In this document: positions 36,723 through 45,181 of the stretch, piece after piece
Layout: every line of letters begins with the position of its first letter
Position numbering within the stretch: position 1 is the stretch's first letter
Notes under the pieces: model-generated
Told to the model about the DNA's origin: nothing
What the model saw: only the letters and a program-made list of their open reading frames with translations
The model's database searches: none
Program-made: the position numbers and the translations under genes
NCBI GenBank assembly: GCA_002256985.1
Contig: NCGO01000008.1
Span: 114,371-178,370 of the forward strand
Direction of reading: 5' to 3'
Length of the DNA: 64,000 nt
Source of the DNA: Novosphingobium sp. 28-62-57
Lineage (GTDB): Bacteria > Pseudomonadota > Alphaproteobacteria > Sphingomonadales > Sphingomonadaceae

Positions 36723-37436
36723 TCAGCCTTCGCCCGCATCCGGCCACACCGTCATCCTCGGCGTAGAGCGCCGCAGGAACAGGCTGGGCAGCTTCACCAG
36801 CATCAGCGACTTGTGAATCCAGTAATCGGCCCAGCGTTCACGCCACTTGGCCTTGGTGCGGCCCTGCGTGTCGAGCCAGGCGGCATAGGGCATCCAGTGG
36901 TCCGGCTCGTCCCGCTCCACCACTTCAAAGATGCGCTTCATCGCCTTGTCTGATCGCACGTGGCGGTTGGCCAGCAGCACTTCCACCTGCCGCATCCCGC
37001 GCTGTTCGGTCAGCATGATCACGCGGCACAGCTTTTCAAAAGCATCGGGGCTGGCAATCACGCCTTGCGTGTCCAGATCATCGATGCTGCAGCCAAAGAC
37101 CTTGAAGATGAACCGGTCGATGTGGCCACACGTGCTGTCCACCGCCAAGGGCATCCGGCCTTGCAGTTCAAACCAGCGCTTGAACATCACATAGTGCTTG
37201 CGCTCGTCGCCCCGGTGTTTGGCAATGGCGGCGATGAAGGCCGGATCATCGGGGCAGCGCACCCGCACCGCCTCCAGCACCCGGTCGAGCGAGGTGTAGC
37301 CCCGATGCTCATTATAGAGGTAGATCGATGCCAGCACATCGAGGAAACGGTTGCGGAAGCTGTTCAGGGGGGATGGCACGAGATGACAATCGCATGACTG
37401 CGGCCCGCATGCCATCTGTTCATTAGGACTTGCCAT
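36723..37436 (-). CDS. Ferritin-like (diiron four-helix) domain protein
   Basis: 237 residues. Candidate diiron ligands: Glu in YLYNEHRGYTS, the ExxH in GDERKHYVMF, Glu in LTEQRGMRQVE, and a second ExxH in RDEPDHWMPY. The order E, ExxH, E, ExxH fits a ferritin-like four-helix bundle. An N-terminal CGPQSCDCH cluster is unusual. Function (oxidase, hydroxylase or iron handling) cannot be told. Its predicted start overlaps the ATG region of the divergent DUF983 gene, so one start may be further inside; ATG 37415 is an alternative. Confidence 0.72.
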   Translation of the reverse strand: MASPNEQMACGPQSCDCHLVPSPLNSFRNRFLDVLASIYLYNEHRGYTSLDRVLEAVRVRCPDDPAFIAAIAKHRGDERKHYVMFKRWFELQGRMPLAVDSTCGHIDRFIFKVFGCSIDDLDTQGVIASPDAFEKLCRVIMLTEQRGMRQVEVLLANRHVRSDKAMKRIFEVVERDEPDHWMPYAAWLDTQGRTKAKWRERWADYWIHKSLMLVKLPSLFLRRSTPRMTVWPDAGEG

Positions 37437-37452
37437 GGCGGGGCAGGGGCAT

Positions 37453-37905
37453 ATGGCAAACCAAAGTTATTCGGGACACATCGGCATGGCCTTTTTTACG
37501 AAGAACCCAAAGTTTGACTGGATTTTCCAGTCCGGCCTGAAGGGCACGTGTCCAAAGTGTGCCAAAGCCTCGATGTTCAATGGCTGGCTGAAACTGCGCA
37601 AGACCTGCCCGGAATGCGGCCTCGATTACAACTTCGCCAGTGCCGATGATGGCCCCGCGTTTTTCGCGCTGTGCATCACTGCGTTCCCGCTGACGTTCTT
37701 CGTGGTCTGGGTGGAGGTGGCCTACGCCCCGCCATGGTGGGTGCATGTGCTCACCTCGGTGCCGATTCTGGGCATCGGCTGCCTTGCCACGCTGCGCCCG
37801 TTCAAAGGCTGGCTGGTCGCCTCGCAATATGTGAACAAGGCGATTGAAGCGGGCACCGAGGACTTGTGGGCCAAGCTCCACGCGCGGGAAAAGGAAGAAG
37901 GCTGA
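37453..37905 (+). CDS. DUF983 zinc-ribbon membrane protein
   Basis: About 150 residues. A zinc ribbon (GTCPKCAKASMF, then CPECGLDYNF) is followed by two transmembrane helices (LCITAFPLTFFVVWVEVAY; VLTSVPILGIGCLATLRPF). This is the DUF983 architecture, often found near cytochrome oxidase assembly genes in alphaproteobacteria. ATG 37453 is preferred because of GGGGCAGGGG upstream; an earlier ATG at 37435 would overlap the divergent gene's start. Confidence 0.88.
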   Translation: MANQSYSGHIGMAFFTKNPKFDWIFQSGLKGTCPKCAKASMFNGWLKLRKTCPECGLDYNFASADDGPAFFALCITAFPLTFFVVWVEVAYAPPWWVHVLTSVPILGIGCLATLRPFKGWLVASQYVNKAIEAGTEDLWAKLHAREKEEG

Positions 37906-37915
37906 GCAGTTCCTC

Positions 37916-38041
37916 CCTGTTTTTGCGAAGCACAAACGGGGAGGTGGCAGGCACCGCCAGGTGACTGACGCAGGGGCCGCAACCCCTCCACCACCAGCTA
38001 CGCTGGCGGTCCCCCTCCCCATTTGTCCTGCGGAAAAATGG
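37916..38041. repeat. Compound palindromic repeat with two hairpins
   Basis: A left hairpin CCTCCCTGTTTTTGCG...CAAACGGGGAGG (about 37916-37945) and a right hairpin CCTCCCCATTTGTCC...AAAATGGAGAGG (about 38015-38045) flank a spacer with CACCGCCAGG/GCTGGCGGT inverted halves. It lies between the convergent DUF983 and P450 genes and may terminate both. Confidence 0.65.
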
Positions 38042-38056
38042 AGAGGATTTGGCGTT

Positions 38057-39364
38057 TTACGCCGCCTTCCACCGCAGCGGCAGCTTCTTGAACCCGCCCA
38101 CGAAAGTGGAATTTACCCGCGCCGGTTCGCCTGCCAGTTCCAGCGCATCCACCCGGTCCAGCAGCACGTCGAGCAGCACGCGCATTTCCAGCCGCGCCAG
38201 GTGCAGGCCCAAGCACTGGTGCGATCCTGCGCCAAACGCGGCATGGCGATTGGCCGGGCGTGTGGGATCAAAGGCGCGCGGATCGGGGAATTGCACCGGG
38301 TCGTGATTGGCCGCCACATAGTTCAGCATCAGCCAGTCGCCCGCGGCAATCTGCTGCCCGCCAAGCTCGGTATCCTCTGCGGCGGTGCGCATGAAGTGCT
38401 GTACCGGTGTGGTCCACCGGATGGCTTCCTCGACAATGCCTGTCAGCAGGCTGCGGTCAGCCTTCGCCCGCGCAAACAGATCGGGATCGCGTGCCAGCGC
38501 CAGCGCTGCACCTGCTGATGATGCCGAAGTCGTATCGTGTCCGGCGCTGGCCACGATGATGTAGTAGCCCGCCGTATCGCGGTCGCTCAGCGGTTCGCCA
38601 TCGACCGTGGCATTCGCGATGACGCTGGCCACATCGTCGGTCGGGTGCGCGCGGCGCTGCGCGGCAAGGCTGGCAAAATAGCGTTCGAACTCTGCCACGG
38701 CACCGGCCACAATCGCGCTGATCTGTTCGGGCGGCAGGTTCTTCAGGCCAGATTTGTTCATGTCCTCGTCCTGCCCGCCAAACATCTGCTGGGTCAGGAA
38801 CAGCATCTTCGGCTCATCCTCGGGCGGCACGCCAAGGATCTGCATGACCACGTGCAGCGGATAGGGCGCGGCGACCAGCGCCATGAAATCGCCTTCACCT
38901 TCTTTGGCTTCCCCCGCTGCCAGCATCCGGTCGATGGAATCATTGGCGATCTTGCGGATTTCGTCTTCCAGCCGCGCGAGGTTCTTAGGCATGAACCAGT
39001 CCTGCGTCAGCCGCCGCAGCTTGGGGTGCTTGGGCGCATCCATCTGCACCAGCGATTCCACCAGATGCGGGCTGCCCCCGGTGATCGAGCGCGCCAGCAT
39101 ATCTCCCACGCGCAGCGTAAAGACCGCCGACTTCGGGTTGTTCAGGAACGTCGCATTGTCCTTGCTGACCTTCATCACCGCATCAAAGCCCGAGACCAAC
39201 CAGAACGACTCATGCTCGTCATTCGGAGCAACCACGCGCGCCACTGGCATGGTGGAACGCAGCGCGTCGAACTGGTCGAGCAGCGGGTCCCACGCGCCAT
39301 AGCTTCGGGGATCGATCACCGCGCGGCCAACGTCGGCCGGAACCACTGGAACACTTGCCATCAT
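38057..39364 (-). CDS. Cytochrome P450
   Basis: Soluble bacterial P450 of 435 residues. I-helix AGHDTTSASS, ExxR in VEEAIRWTTP, and heme-binding FGAGSHQCLGLHLARLEMR with the proximal Cys. Overall pattern resembles bacterial steroid/terpenoid/fatty acid hydroxylases. Start ATG 39364 follows AAAGGAC, 20 bases after the stop of the acyl-CoA ligase gene, so the two are one operon: hydroxylation and CoA activation, perhaps of a steroid side chain or terpenoid. Substrate is inference. No ferredoxin gene is adjacent. Confidence 0.92.
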   Translation of the reverse strand: MMASVPVVPADVGRAVIDPRSYGAWDPLLDQFDALRSTMPVARVVAPNDEHESFWLVSGFDAVMKVSKDNATFLNNPKSAVFTLRVGDMLARSITGGSPHLVESLVQMDAPKHPKLRRLTQDWFMPKNLARLEDEIRKIANDSIDRMLAAGEAKEGEGDFMALVAAPYPLHVVMQILGVPPEDEPKMLFLTQQMFGGQDEDMNKSGLKNLPPEQISAIVAGAVAEFERYFASLAAQRRAHPTDDVASVIANATVDGEPLSDRDTAGYYIIVASAGHDTTSASSAGAALALARDPDLFARAKADRSLLTGIVEEAIRWTTPVQHFMRTAAEDTELGGQQIAAGDWLMLNYVAANHDPVQFPDPRAFDPTRPANRHAAFGAGSHQCLGLHLARLEMRVLLDVLLDRVDALELAGEPARVNSTFVGGFKKLPLRWKAA

Positions 39365-39383
39365 TGCGTCCTTTTCAAGCCGT

Positions 39384-40943
39384 TCAGGCCGTTGCCACTT
39401 GCGCAGATTCAAAGGCCTGCTTGTATTCATCGCGCAGCAGCCGCTTGAACAGCTTGCCGGTGGGCTCGCGCGGCAGTTCGGCGCGGAAATCGATCTGGCG
39501 CGGCAACTTCACGCGGGAGAGTTGCGGCCCCAGCCAGTCGGCCAATTCTGCCGCCAGCGCCGGGCCAGCCTCGGCCATGTCGCGCGGCTGCACCACGGCC
39601 ACCACCTTCTCGCCCATGTCCGGGTCGGGCGCGCCGATCACGGCCACATCGGCCACTTTGGGGTGCGTGATCAGCAGATTCTCGATCTCTTGCGGATAGA
39701 TGTTCACCCCGCCTGATATGATCATGAAGCTCTTGCGGTCGGTCAGAAACAGATAGCCGTCCTCGTCCACCCAGCCCACATCGCCAAGGCTGGTCCAGCC
39801 GTGCCGGTTGGTGGCATCGCGGGTCTTGTCGGGATCGTTGTGATAGGTGAAGGGGCTGCCGCCTTCGAAGAACACCTGCCCCTCGGTGCGCGGCGGCACT
39901 TCGTTGCCATCGTCATCGCAGATGCGGATCGTGCCCAGCAGCGCGCGGCCGACCGATCCGGGTCGCTGCAACCATTCCTGGCTGGTGATGAAGGTAAAGC
40001 CGTTGCCTTCAGTCCCCGCATAATATTCGCGCAGCACCGGCCCCCAAAGGTCGATCATCGCTTGCTTCACCGGTACAGGGCAGGGCGCAGCGGCATGGAT
40101 CGCGCACTTCAGTGAAGACGTATCGTACCGCGTGCGCACCTCGTCCGGCAGCTTGAGCATGCGCACGAAATGCGTCGGCACCCACTGGCTATCGGTCATC
40201 TTGTAGCGCTCGATCAGGGCCAGCGCGTGTTCGGGATCGAACTTCTCCATTGCCACCACGGTCCCGCCCAGCCGGTGAATGGTCATGCTCCACCGCAGCG
40301 GTGCGGCGTGATAGAGCGGCGCGGGCGACAGATACACCGCATCGCCGGTGATCCCGAAGGCCTGTGACGCAATCCCGACCAGCGAATTGACCGCGCCGAT
40401 CTCAGGATCTTCGGGCAGAGGAATGCGCACGCCCTTGGGCTTGCCGGTGGTGCCCGAGGAGTAGAGCATGTCGCACCCGGCGCGCTCATCGGCAATCGGC
40501 GTGTCCGGCATGGTGGCCAGCGCGGCGTCCAGCGATAGCGGCCCATCGGTATCGAACCGCAACTGCACCACTTCCGGCGCGAGCTTTGCCACTTCGTCCA
40601 GCACCGGCGCGGTATAGGCCGAGCCGATCAGCAGCCTGCTGCCGCTATCGCGCGCGATATAGGCGATCTCGGGCGCGGCCAGACGGCTTGACACCGCCAC
40701 ATAGACCAGCCCCGCGCGCTGTGCACCCCATGCCAGCGCAAAGAAATCCGCCCGGTTTTCAAGGCACAGCGCAATCGTGTCGCCGATCTGCAGCCCACGC
40801 GCGCGCAGCAGTTGCGCAAACTGGTTCGATTTCGCCTCAAGCTGCGCATACGTCACCACCTCGCCGCTGCCGCCCATGATCACGGCTGCGCGGCCGGGAT
40901 TCCTGGCTGCATGATACTTCGGATGAAACTGCACCACGTGCAT
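39384..40943 (-). CDS. Acyl-CoA synthetase (AMP-forming)
   Basis: 519 residues. P-loop MLYSSGTTGKPKGV, YYAGTEGNGF, SLGDVGWVDEDGYLFLTD, DRKSFMIISGGVNIYP and LPREPTGKLFKR with the catalytic lysine. Matches the acyl-CoA synthetase branch used for steroid and fatty/aryl acid degradation (FadD19-like pattern by eye). First gene of the ligase-P450 operon. A 16-base near palindrome lies 45 bases before its start. Confidence 0.92.
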   Translation of the reverse strand: MHVVQFHPKYHAARNPGRAAVIMGGSGEVVTYAQLEAKSNQFAQLLRARGLQIGDTIALCLENRADFFALAWGAQRAGLVYVAVSSRLAAPEIAYIARDSGSRLLIGSAYTAPVLDEVAKLAPEVVQLRFDTDGPLSLDAALATMPDTPIADERAGCDMLYSSGTTGKPKGVRIPLPEDPEIGAVNSLVGIASQAFGITGDAVYLSPAPLYHAAPLRWSMTIHRLGGTVVAMEKFDPEHALALIERYKMTDSQWVPTHFVRMLKLPDEVRTRYDTSSLKCAIHAAAPCPVPVKQAMIDLWGPVLREYYAGTEGNGFTFITSQEWLQRPGSVGRALLGTIRICDDDGNEVPPRTEGQVFFEGGSPFTYHNDPDKTRDATNRHGWTSLGDVGWVDEDGYLFLTDRKSFMIISGGVNIYPQEIENLLITHPKVADVAVIGAPDPDMGEKVVAVVQPRDMAEAGPALAAELADWLGPQLSRVKLPRQIDFRAELPREPTGKLFKRLLRDEYKQAFESAQVATA

Positions 40944-40988
40944 CCTCTCGCTGTCGGGCAGACTCGCGCTGCCTCTTGGCGAGAGACT

Positions 40989-41004
40989 TTAATCGATCAA
41001 TTAA
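40989..41004. promoter_or_regulatory. Near-perfect palindrome TTAATCGATCAATTAA, candidate operator
   Basis: 16 bases, one mismatched pair, in the divergent space between the acyl-CoA ligase (start 40943) and the methyltransferase (start 41106). AT-rich against a GC-rich background. A TetR-type repressor is the natural candidate; the regulator is not identified. Confidence 0.45.
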
Positions 41005-41105
41005 GCTGCGCAACCGCGATTTGCACCAACCTGCAGATCGGCCAAGATACAGCCCTCGCGCAATCGGCCCTTGGCCTTTCCAGCGCCACCCCCTAAGCCG
41101 CGCGG

Positions 41106-41789
41106 ATGATAGCACGCGAACTTCTCGGCACCGCGCACGTGCCCGATGGCGAAGAAATGCGCCTCTATGCCCATGACCGCGATTTCATGATCGTCGTTGG
41201 CAACAATGAACTGATGAGTACGCGGCAGAACGGCTCGGAAATCGCGCTCGCCACGCAAAGCCTCGCGCGCATTCCCAATGCGAAGCGCCCCGCGGTGCTG
41301 ATCGGCGGCTATGGCATGGGCTTCACCCTGCGCGCTGCGCTCGAAAAGCTGCCCGATGATGCGCACGTCACCGTGGCTGAACTGGTGCCCGAAATCATCC
41401 AGTGGGCGCGCGGCCCGATGCAGGCGGTGGAGGCCGGGTGCCTCGATGATCCGCGCGTGCGGCTGGTCATGGCCGATGTGGCCGATGTGATCTCGGCCAA
41501 TGCCTATGCTGTGGGTGGCACCGGTTATGATGCGATCCTGCTCGATGTGGACAATGGTCCCGATGGCCTTGTCCGCACCGGCAACAGCCGCCTTTACAAG
41601 ATGCGCGGTCTGCGCATGGCCAAGGATGCGCTGCGCCCCGGCGGCGTGCTGGCCATCTGGTCTGCCGCGCGCGATCCCAATTTCACCCAGCGCCTGAAAG
41701 CGGCAGGCTTCAATGTCGATGAAGTCGAAGTCCGCGCCCGCGCCAACGGCAAGGGTGCCAAGCACGTGATCTGGTTCGCCACGGTATAG
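41106..41789 (+). CDS. Spermidine-synthase-like SAM-binding protein
   Basis: 227 residues with a class I methyltransferase/spermidine synthase fold. AVLIGGYGMGFTLRAAL is the SAM loop, VTVAELVPEIIQWARG the acidic second strand, and DAILLDVDNGPDGL the active-site region where spermidine synthases have D-x-x-D-P. The N-terminal beta-domain of true spermidine synthases is reduced, so it may methylate rather than transfer aminopropyl groups. Such proteins are common and unassigned in sphingomonads. Confidence 0.75.
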   Translation: MIARELLGTAHVPDGEEMRLYAHDRDFMIVVGNNELMSTRQNGSEIALATQSLARIPNAKRPAVLIGGYGMGFTLRAALEKLPDDAHVTVAELVPEIIQWARGPMQAVEAGCLDDPRVRLVMADVADVISANAYAVGGTGYDAILLDVDNGPDGLVRTGNSRLYKMRGLRMAKDALRPGGVLAIWSAARDPNFTQRLKAAGFNVDEVEVRARANGKGAKHVIWFATV

Positions 41790-41925
41790 CTCTACGCACT
41801 ATTCCGCAGGTGCGAAAAAAGTCGCGCATTCTGCAACGCCACCGCAACACAGACTCTGATCTGCAACGCCCCCCTGCCAGTCGCGGTCCGGGCCAGCACG
41901 GCCCGACCTCAGCAGGGCCGATACC

Positions 41926-42735
41926 ATGCTCGCAAAGACCGTACGGACAAGCCTTGGCGCGGCATTTCTGGCCATCTCCTGCCTTTCTGCCGTCGCCGCT
42001 TTCCCGCTCAGCAGCTTGGTCGAACGGGCCACGCTGGCTGATGTTCTGCAGCTTGGCGGCAACCTGTTCCATGTTCAGGGCCTCGCGCTCGAACCGACGC
42101 GCATCTGGGCCACCTCGGTGGACAACACCCGTCACAAGGCATGGCTGCACGAATTTGACCGCGCCACCGGCAAAGCCTTGCGCCGGATCGAACTGACCGA
42201 CGGTGCCCGCTATCATCCCGGCGGAATCTCGGTGGCCGATGGCGTGATCTGGGTGCCGCTGGCCGAAATGCGGCCAAACAGCACGGCGGTGATCGTGGGA
42301 ATAGACAGCACGACGCTGAAAGTGCGCCGCCAGATTGCCGTGGCCGATCATCTTGGCTGCGTGGCCGTATCGGGCCGCAAACTCGTTGCGGGCAATTGGG
42401 ACAGCCGCCTGCTCTATGAATTCGATACTGTCACCGGCGTCCGAGTAAAGGTCGTGCCCAACCCTTCACAGACCCGCTATCAGGACATCAAGTTCGTTGG
42501 CCATCATCTGGTGGCAGGCGGTAATCGCGATTGGCTCAGTGGTACGGTCGACTGGATCGACTGGCGCTCGCAAAAGCTGGTGCGGACATTGAAAGCCGGA
42601 GCGATTGGCCCGGTGCGCCCCTTCGGTCGCGGCGGACCGCTAACGGGTGAGGGCATGGCCATCGAAGGCCGCGATCTTTATCTGCTGCCCGAAGACGGCC
42701 CCAGCCGCTTGTTCCGCTATCGCCTGACGATCTGA
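41926..42735 (+). CDS. Exported beta-propeller-like protein, DUF6454-type
   Basis: 269 residues. N-terminal signal peptide (SLGAAFLAISCLSAVAAF), then repeated strand-rich units, e.g. IWATSVDNTRHKAWLHEFD, GGISVADGVIWVPLAEM, LVAGNWDSRLLYEFD and GNRDWLSGTVDWIDW, suggesting a propeller fold. I believe it matches DUF6454; the function is not known. Located outside the inner membrane if the signal is cleaved. Confidence 0.7.
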   Translation: MLAKTVRTSLGAAFLAISCLSAVAAFPLSSLVERATLADVLQLGGNLFHVQGLALEPTRIWATSVDNTRHKAWLHEFDRATGKALRRIELTDGARYHPGGISVADGVIWVPLAEMRPNSTAVIVGIDSTTLKVRRQIAVADHLGCVAVSGRKLVAGNWDSRLLYEFDTVTGVRVKVVPNPSQTRYQDIKFVGHHLVAGGNRDWLSGTVDWIDWRSQKLVRTLKAGAIGPVRPFGRGGPLTGEGMAIEGRDLYLLPEDGPSRLFRYRLTI

Positions 42736-42749
42736 CGCTGGCGAAGCGC

Positions 42750-43424
42750 TCAGGCGCCTTCCAGCCGCGCGCGAAAGCGGCGGCGAACCAGCCACGGCTC
42801 CAGAAACCGTCCCACCACATAAAGGATCGCAAACAGCGCCGAGAAGACATAGGCCGCCGTCGCCGAAGGCTTGCGCTCTTTCTCCTTGTCCTTCTTGGGC
42901 TTTTCGGGGGCAGGAGCACCCAGCATCTTGTCGATAGGGTTCAGTTCAAGAACCTTGGCCTCGTCCTTTTTCTTGTCCTTCTTCTGCGCGCCGTCGGCCT
43001 TCTTCTTCGCCTCGGCTTGCGCCATCTGATAATTGCCTGCCGCCAGCATCAACTGGCCAAAGCCGATGAACAATACAGGCAGCAGAAAGCAGAACAGCAG
43101 CGCCTTGCTGACCAGATGGTAGCGCAATGTCCTGCCCTGATCGGTGGCCACGATCGACAGCTCGCCGTCTTCAAACACCGAAAGCGGGTCCTGCGGGACC
43201 GGGGCCTTGCGCGTGAAGGCGATCATGTGTCCGATGCGTTCGTGCGTCGTGTCCATCTGGTCAAGCATCGGTTCGATCCGGTCGAGCGCCTCTTCCGCGC
43301 TCTGGCCCTCGGGCAGCGGCACGCTATCGCGCACGTGCCAGATCCAGTCGATATAGCGCAGGTTCATCCTGAACGCCGAAGGAGAAGGCTGCTCCCAGAC
43401 GTTTTGCGCGTCTGCACCGCTCAT
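42750..43424 (-). CDS. Two-helix membrane protein with Lys-rich linker, unrecognised
   Basis: 224 residues. A soluble N-terminal part with LPEGQSAEEALDRIEPML is followed by a transmembrane helix (ALLFCFLLPVLFIGFGQLML), a long lysine/glutamate linker (AEAKKKADGAQKKDKKKDE) and a second helix (YVFSALFAILYVVGRFLEPW). Its start overlaps the stop of the sterol-desaturase gene by 4 bases, so translation is coupled. It could be a partner that holds or positions the hydroxylase; this is inference. Confidence 0.72.
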   Translation of the reverse strand: MSGADAQNVWEQPSPSAFRMNLRYIDWIWHVRDSVPLPEGQSAEEALDRIEPMLDQMDTTHERIGHMIAFTRKAPVPQDPLSVFEDGELSIVATDQGRTLRYHLVSKALLFCFLLPVLFIGFGQLMLAAGNYQMAQAEAKKKADGAQKKDKKKDEAKVLELNPIDKMLGAPAPEKPKKDKEKERKPSATAAYVFSALFAILYVVGRFLEPWLVRRRFRARLEGA

Positions 43425-44419
43425 TCTGCCGGAACCGCGTCAGGTTCGGCAAAGCCGCCCTTGCGCCCGAACTTGGCCTTGATCGCCTTCCAGCCTTCGG
43501 TGAACGGATAGTGCATCGTCTCGCGGATCGACATGCGGCGGCCGCCTTCGATGCCCAGAATCTCGGCTTCGCCATCCACGCAAGTGCCAAACATGCGGTC
43601 GATGATGATCCATGTGCCCGAATAGTTGCTGCGCGTCGCCTCATAGTCACGCGAATGGTGCACGCTGTGGTGTTCAATCGTGTTGAACAGGAAGCGCCAC
43701 CAATTGGGCGTGTTGAAGCGCACGTTGATGTGCTGATAGATGCTCACGGTCAGGCCAAAAGTGCCCGCCAGCAGGAACGCGCGCGGCAGAAAATCAAAGA
43801 AGCCGCCGATGCCAAGTCCGATCAGGAACAGCTCCACCGGATTGCCGACTGCGCCCTTGTTGATGTTCAACTGCGTTACGAAGTGATGCGGCGCGTGGGT
43901 CAGCCACAGTGGGTGCCAGTTGTGCATGCCGCGATGCATCCAGTACTGGCCGAAATCAAAGATGAACGAGATCAGGAACGCCTGCAGCAGCAGCGGCAGG
44001 CCGGTAAACCAGCTGAACTTGTCGAGGCTCCACTGTTCCTGCACCCAGCCGATCATCACGCCATCACCAATGAAATCATCGACAATGCGCAGCACGGTAT
44101 AGCCAAGGCCGACATAGAACAGGTCGGTCACCAGCTCCTTCCACGTCAGCTGCCAGCTCTTGTAGCGCGGGTTGACCCATTCCAGGCCTAGCAGCAGCAC
44201 CTTGAAGCCAATGCCAATGCCAATCGCGGTCGATGCCTTGGCGATGTCATTCGGCGCATAGTACCAGAAGGCCAGGAGCGCGAAGAATGTCACCGGCTGG
44301 AACCAGGTGAAGAAGAACCGCTTGAACGGACCGCCTTCCACTTTGGGCAGGTTTTCCCAGCCCACGGTGACCGGAGATTCCGCCCCGATAATCCTGTTGC
44401 CTACGCGAGTGCCCACCAT
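43421..44419 (-). CDS. Sterol desaturase/fatty acid hydroxylase family protein
   Basis: 332-residue membrane diiron enzyme. Histidine boxes HRGMHNWH, HAPHHF and EHHSVHHSRDYE give the eight-His pattern, embedded in four hydrophobic segments. The family hydroxylates or desaturates lipids such as sterols, carotenoids or sphingolipid-type chains; sphingomonads use members for sphingolipid and carotenoid changes. ATG 44419 with GGGGTCAGGC upstream is preferred over longer frames to 44536, which would run through a repeat-like operator region. Coupled to the downstream membrane gene. Confidence 0.88.
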   Translation of the reverse strand: MVGTRVGNRIIGAESPVTVGWENLPKVEGGPFKRFFFTWFQPVTFFALLAFWYYAPNDIAKASTAIGIGIGFKVLLLGLEWVNPRYKSWQLTWKELVTDLFYVGLGYTVLRIVDDFIGDGVMIGWVQEQWSLDKFSWFTGLPLLLQAFLISFIFDFGQYWMHRGMHNWHPLWLTHAPHHFVTQLNINKGAVGNPVELFLIGLGIGGFFDFLPRAFLLAGTFGLTVSIYQHINVRFNTPNWWRFLFNTIEHHSVHHSRDYEATRSNYSGTWIIIDRMFGTCVDGEAEILGIEGGRRMSIRETMHYPFTEGWKAIKAKFGRKGGFAEPDAVPAE

Positions 44420-44433
44420 TGTGCCTGACCCCG

Positions 44434-44481
44434 TATTACTCACTGGCTTTTCCAGTAATACTAAACGCTTAAGTAGTAATA
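44434..44481. promoter_or_regulatory. Phased 7-mer array TATTACT/AGTAATA/AGTAATA
   Basis: The 7-mer occurs inverted at 44434-44440 and direct at 44454-44460 and 44475-44481, so copies are 20 and 21 bases apart, about two helical turns. CACTGG/CCAG also pair within. Location directly before the hydroxylase start suggests a control site. Confidence 0.4.
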
Positions 44482-44563
44482 ACAGCATATCATCGGGACA
44501 CAATACACGCCGAATGACGTATCTCTGCAAGCGCAATTCGCGCTTCCGATTCTGTCCTCGCCC

Positions 44564-45157
44564 TCAGTCAAAGCCGGTCAGGACTTCGGCTCCAAGCATT
44601 CCTTTGGCATGATGCAGCGTTACAATCTTGGAGCGCTCGGCCGTCCACTTGGCATGGACTGCCTCGGCAATGAAAACGCGGCCTTGGGGAAGGGCAGATC
44701 GCCCAGACAAGGGCTCAAGCCATGCCCAGTGATAAAAGCCCCGCCCGCCTTTGCTTGGAGTCGTGATCTCCAGCCGTGTCAGCCGCATCGGCGTTTCCTT
44801 TTCGGGCCCCAGCGCGATGCCATTGACGCTGGGCAGCACGCCCACGCTCCACACCGGCCATCCCATCAGCGCCGTCACCGCGCAGAGGATGGCCACGCCC
44901 TTGCGCACCCGCCGATCATCCACCTGCCGCGTGGCCAAACACCACACTGCCGCGCCGGTGAAAGCCGTGGCCACAAGGCCAGCCAGCTTCAGGCCCGATC
45001 CCGGCGCAATGTTGCGTGGCCACGATTCGCCAACGGTCACGGCCAGCGCCATCGTGATCAGGATGGGCAGCGCAAAAGGCAGCAGGCATTGGCCCAGCGC
45101 TGCGGGCGGGAGGACCGACTCCTTGCGTGTTCGTCTAGCTGATTTCGGGCGCTCCAT
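44564..45157 (-). CDS. Membrane protein, unrecognised
   Basis: 197 residues with three or four hydrophobic segments (LLPFALPILITMALAVTV, GLKLAGLVATAFTGAAVWCL, GVAILCAVTALMGWPVW), then a soluble C-terminal part with LTRLEITTPSKGGRG and HWAWLEPLSGRSALPQGRV. No family recognised. It ends upstream of the hydroxylase control region and is 24 bases from the HAD gene, which lies before it in the same direction. Confidence 0.68.
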   Translation of the reverse strand: MERPKSARRTRKESVLPPAALGQCLLPFALPILITMALAVTVGESWPRNIAPGSGLKLAGLVATAFTGAAVWCLATRQVDDRRVRKGVAILCAVTALMGWPVWSVGVLPSVNGIALGPEKETPMRLTRLEITTPSKGGRGFYHWAWLEPLSGRSALPQGRVFIAEAVHAKWTAERSKIVTLHHAKGMLGAEVLTGFD

Positions 45158-45181
45158 CGGGTGACGATAGGCCCGCGTCCC

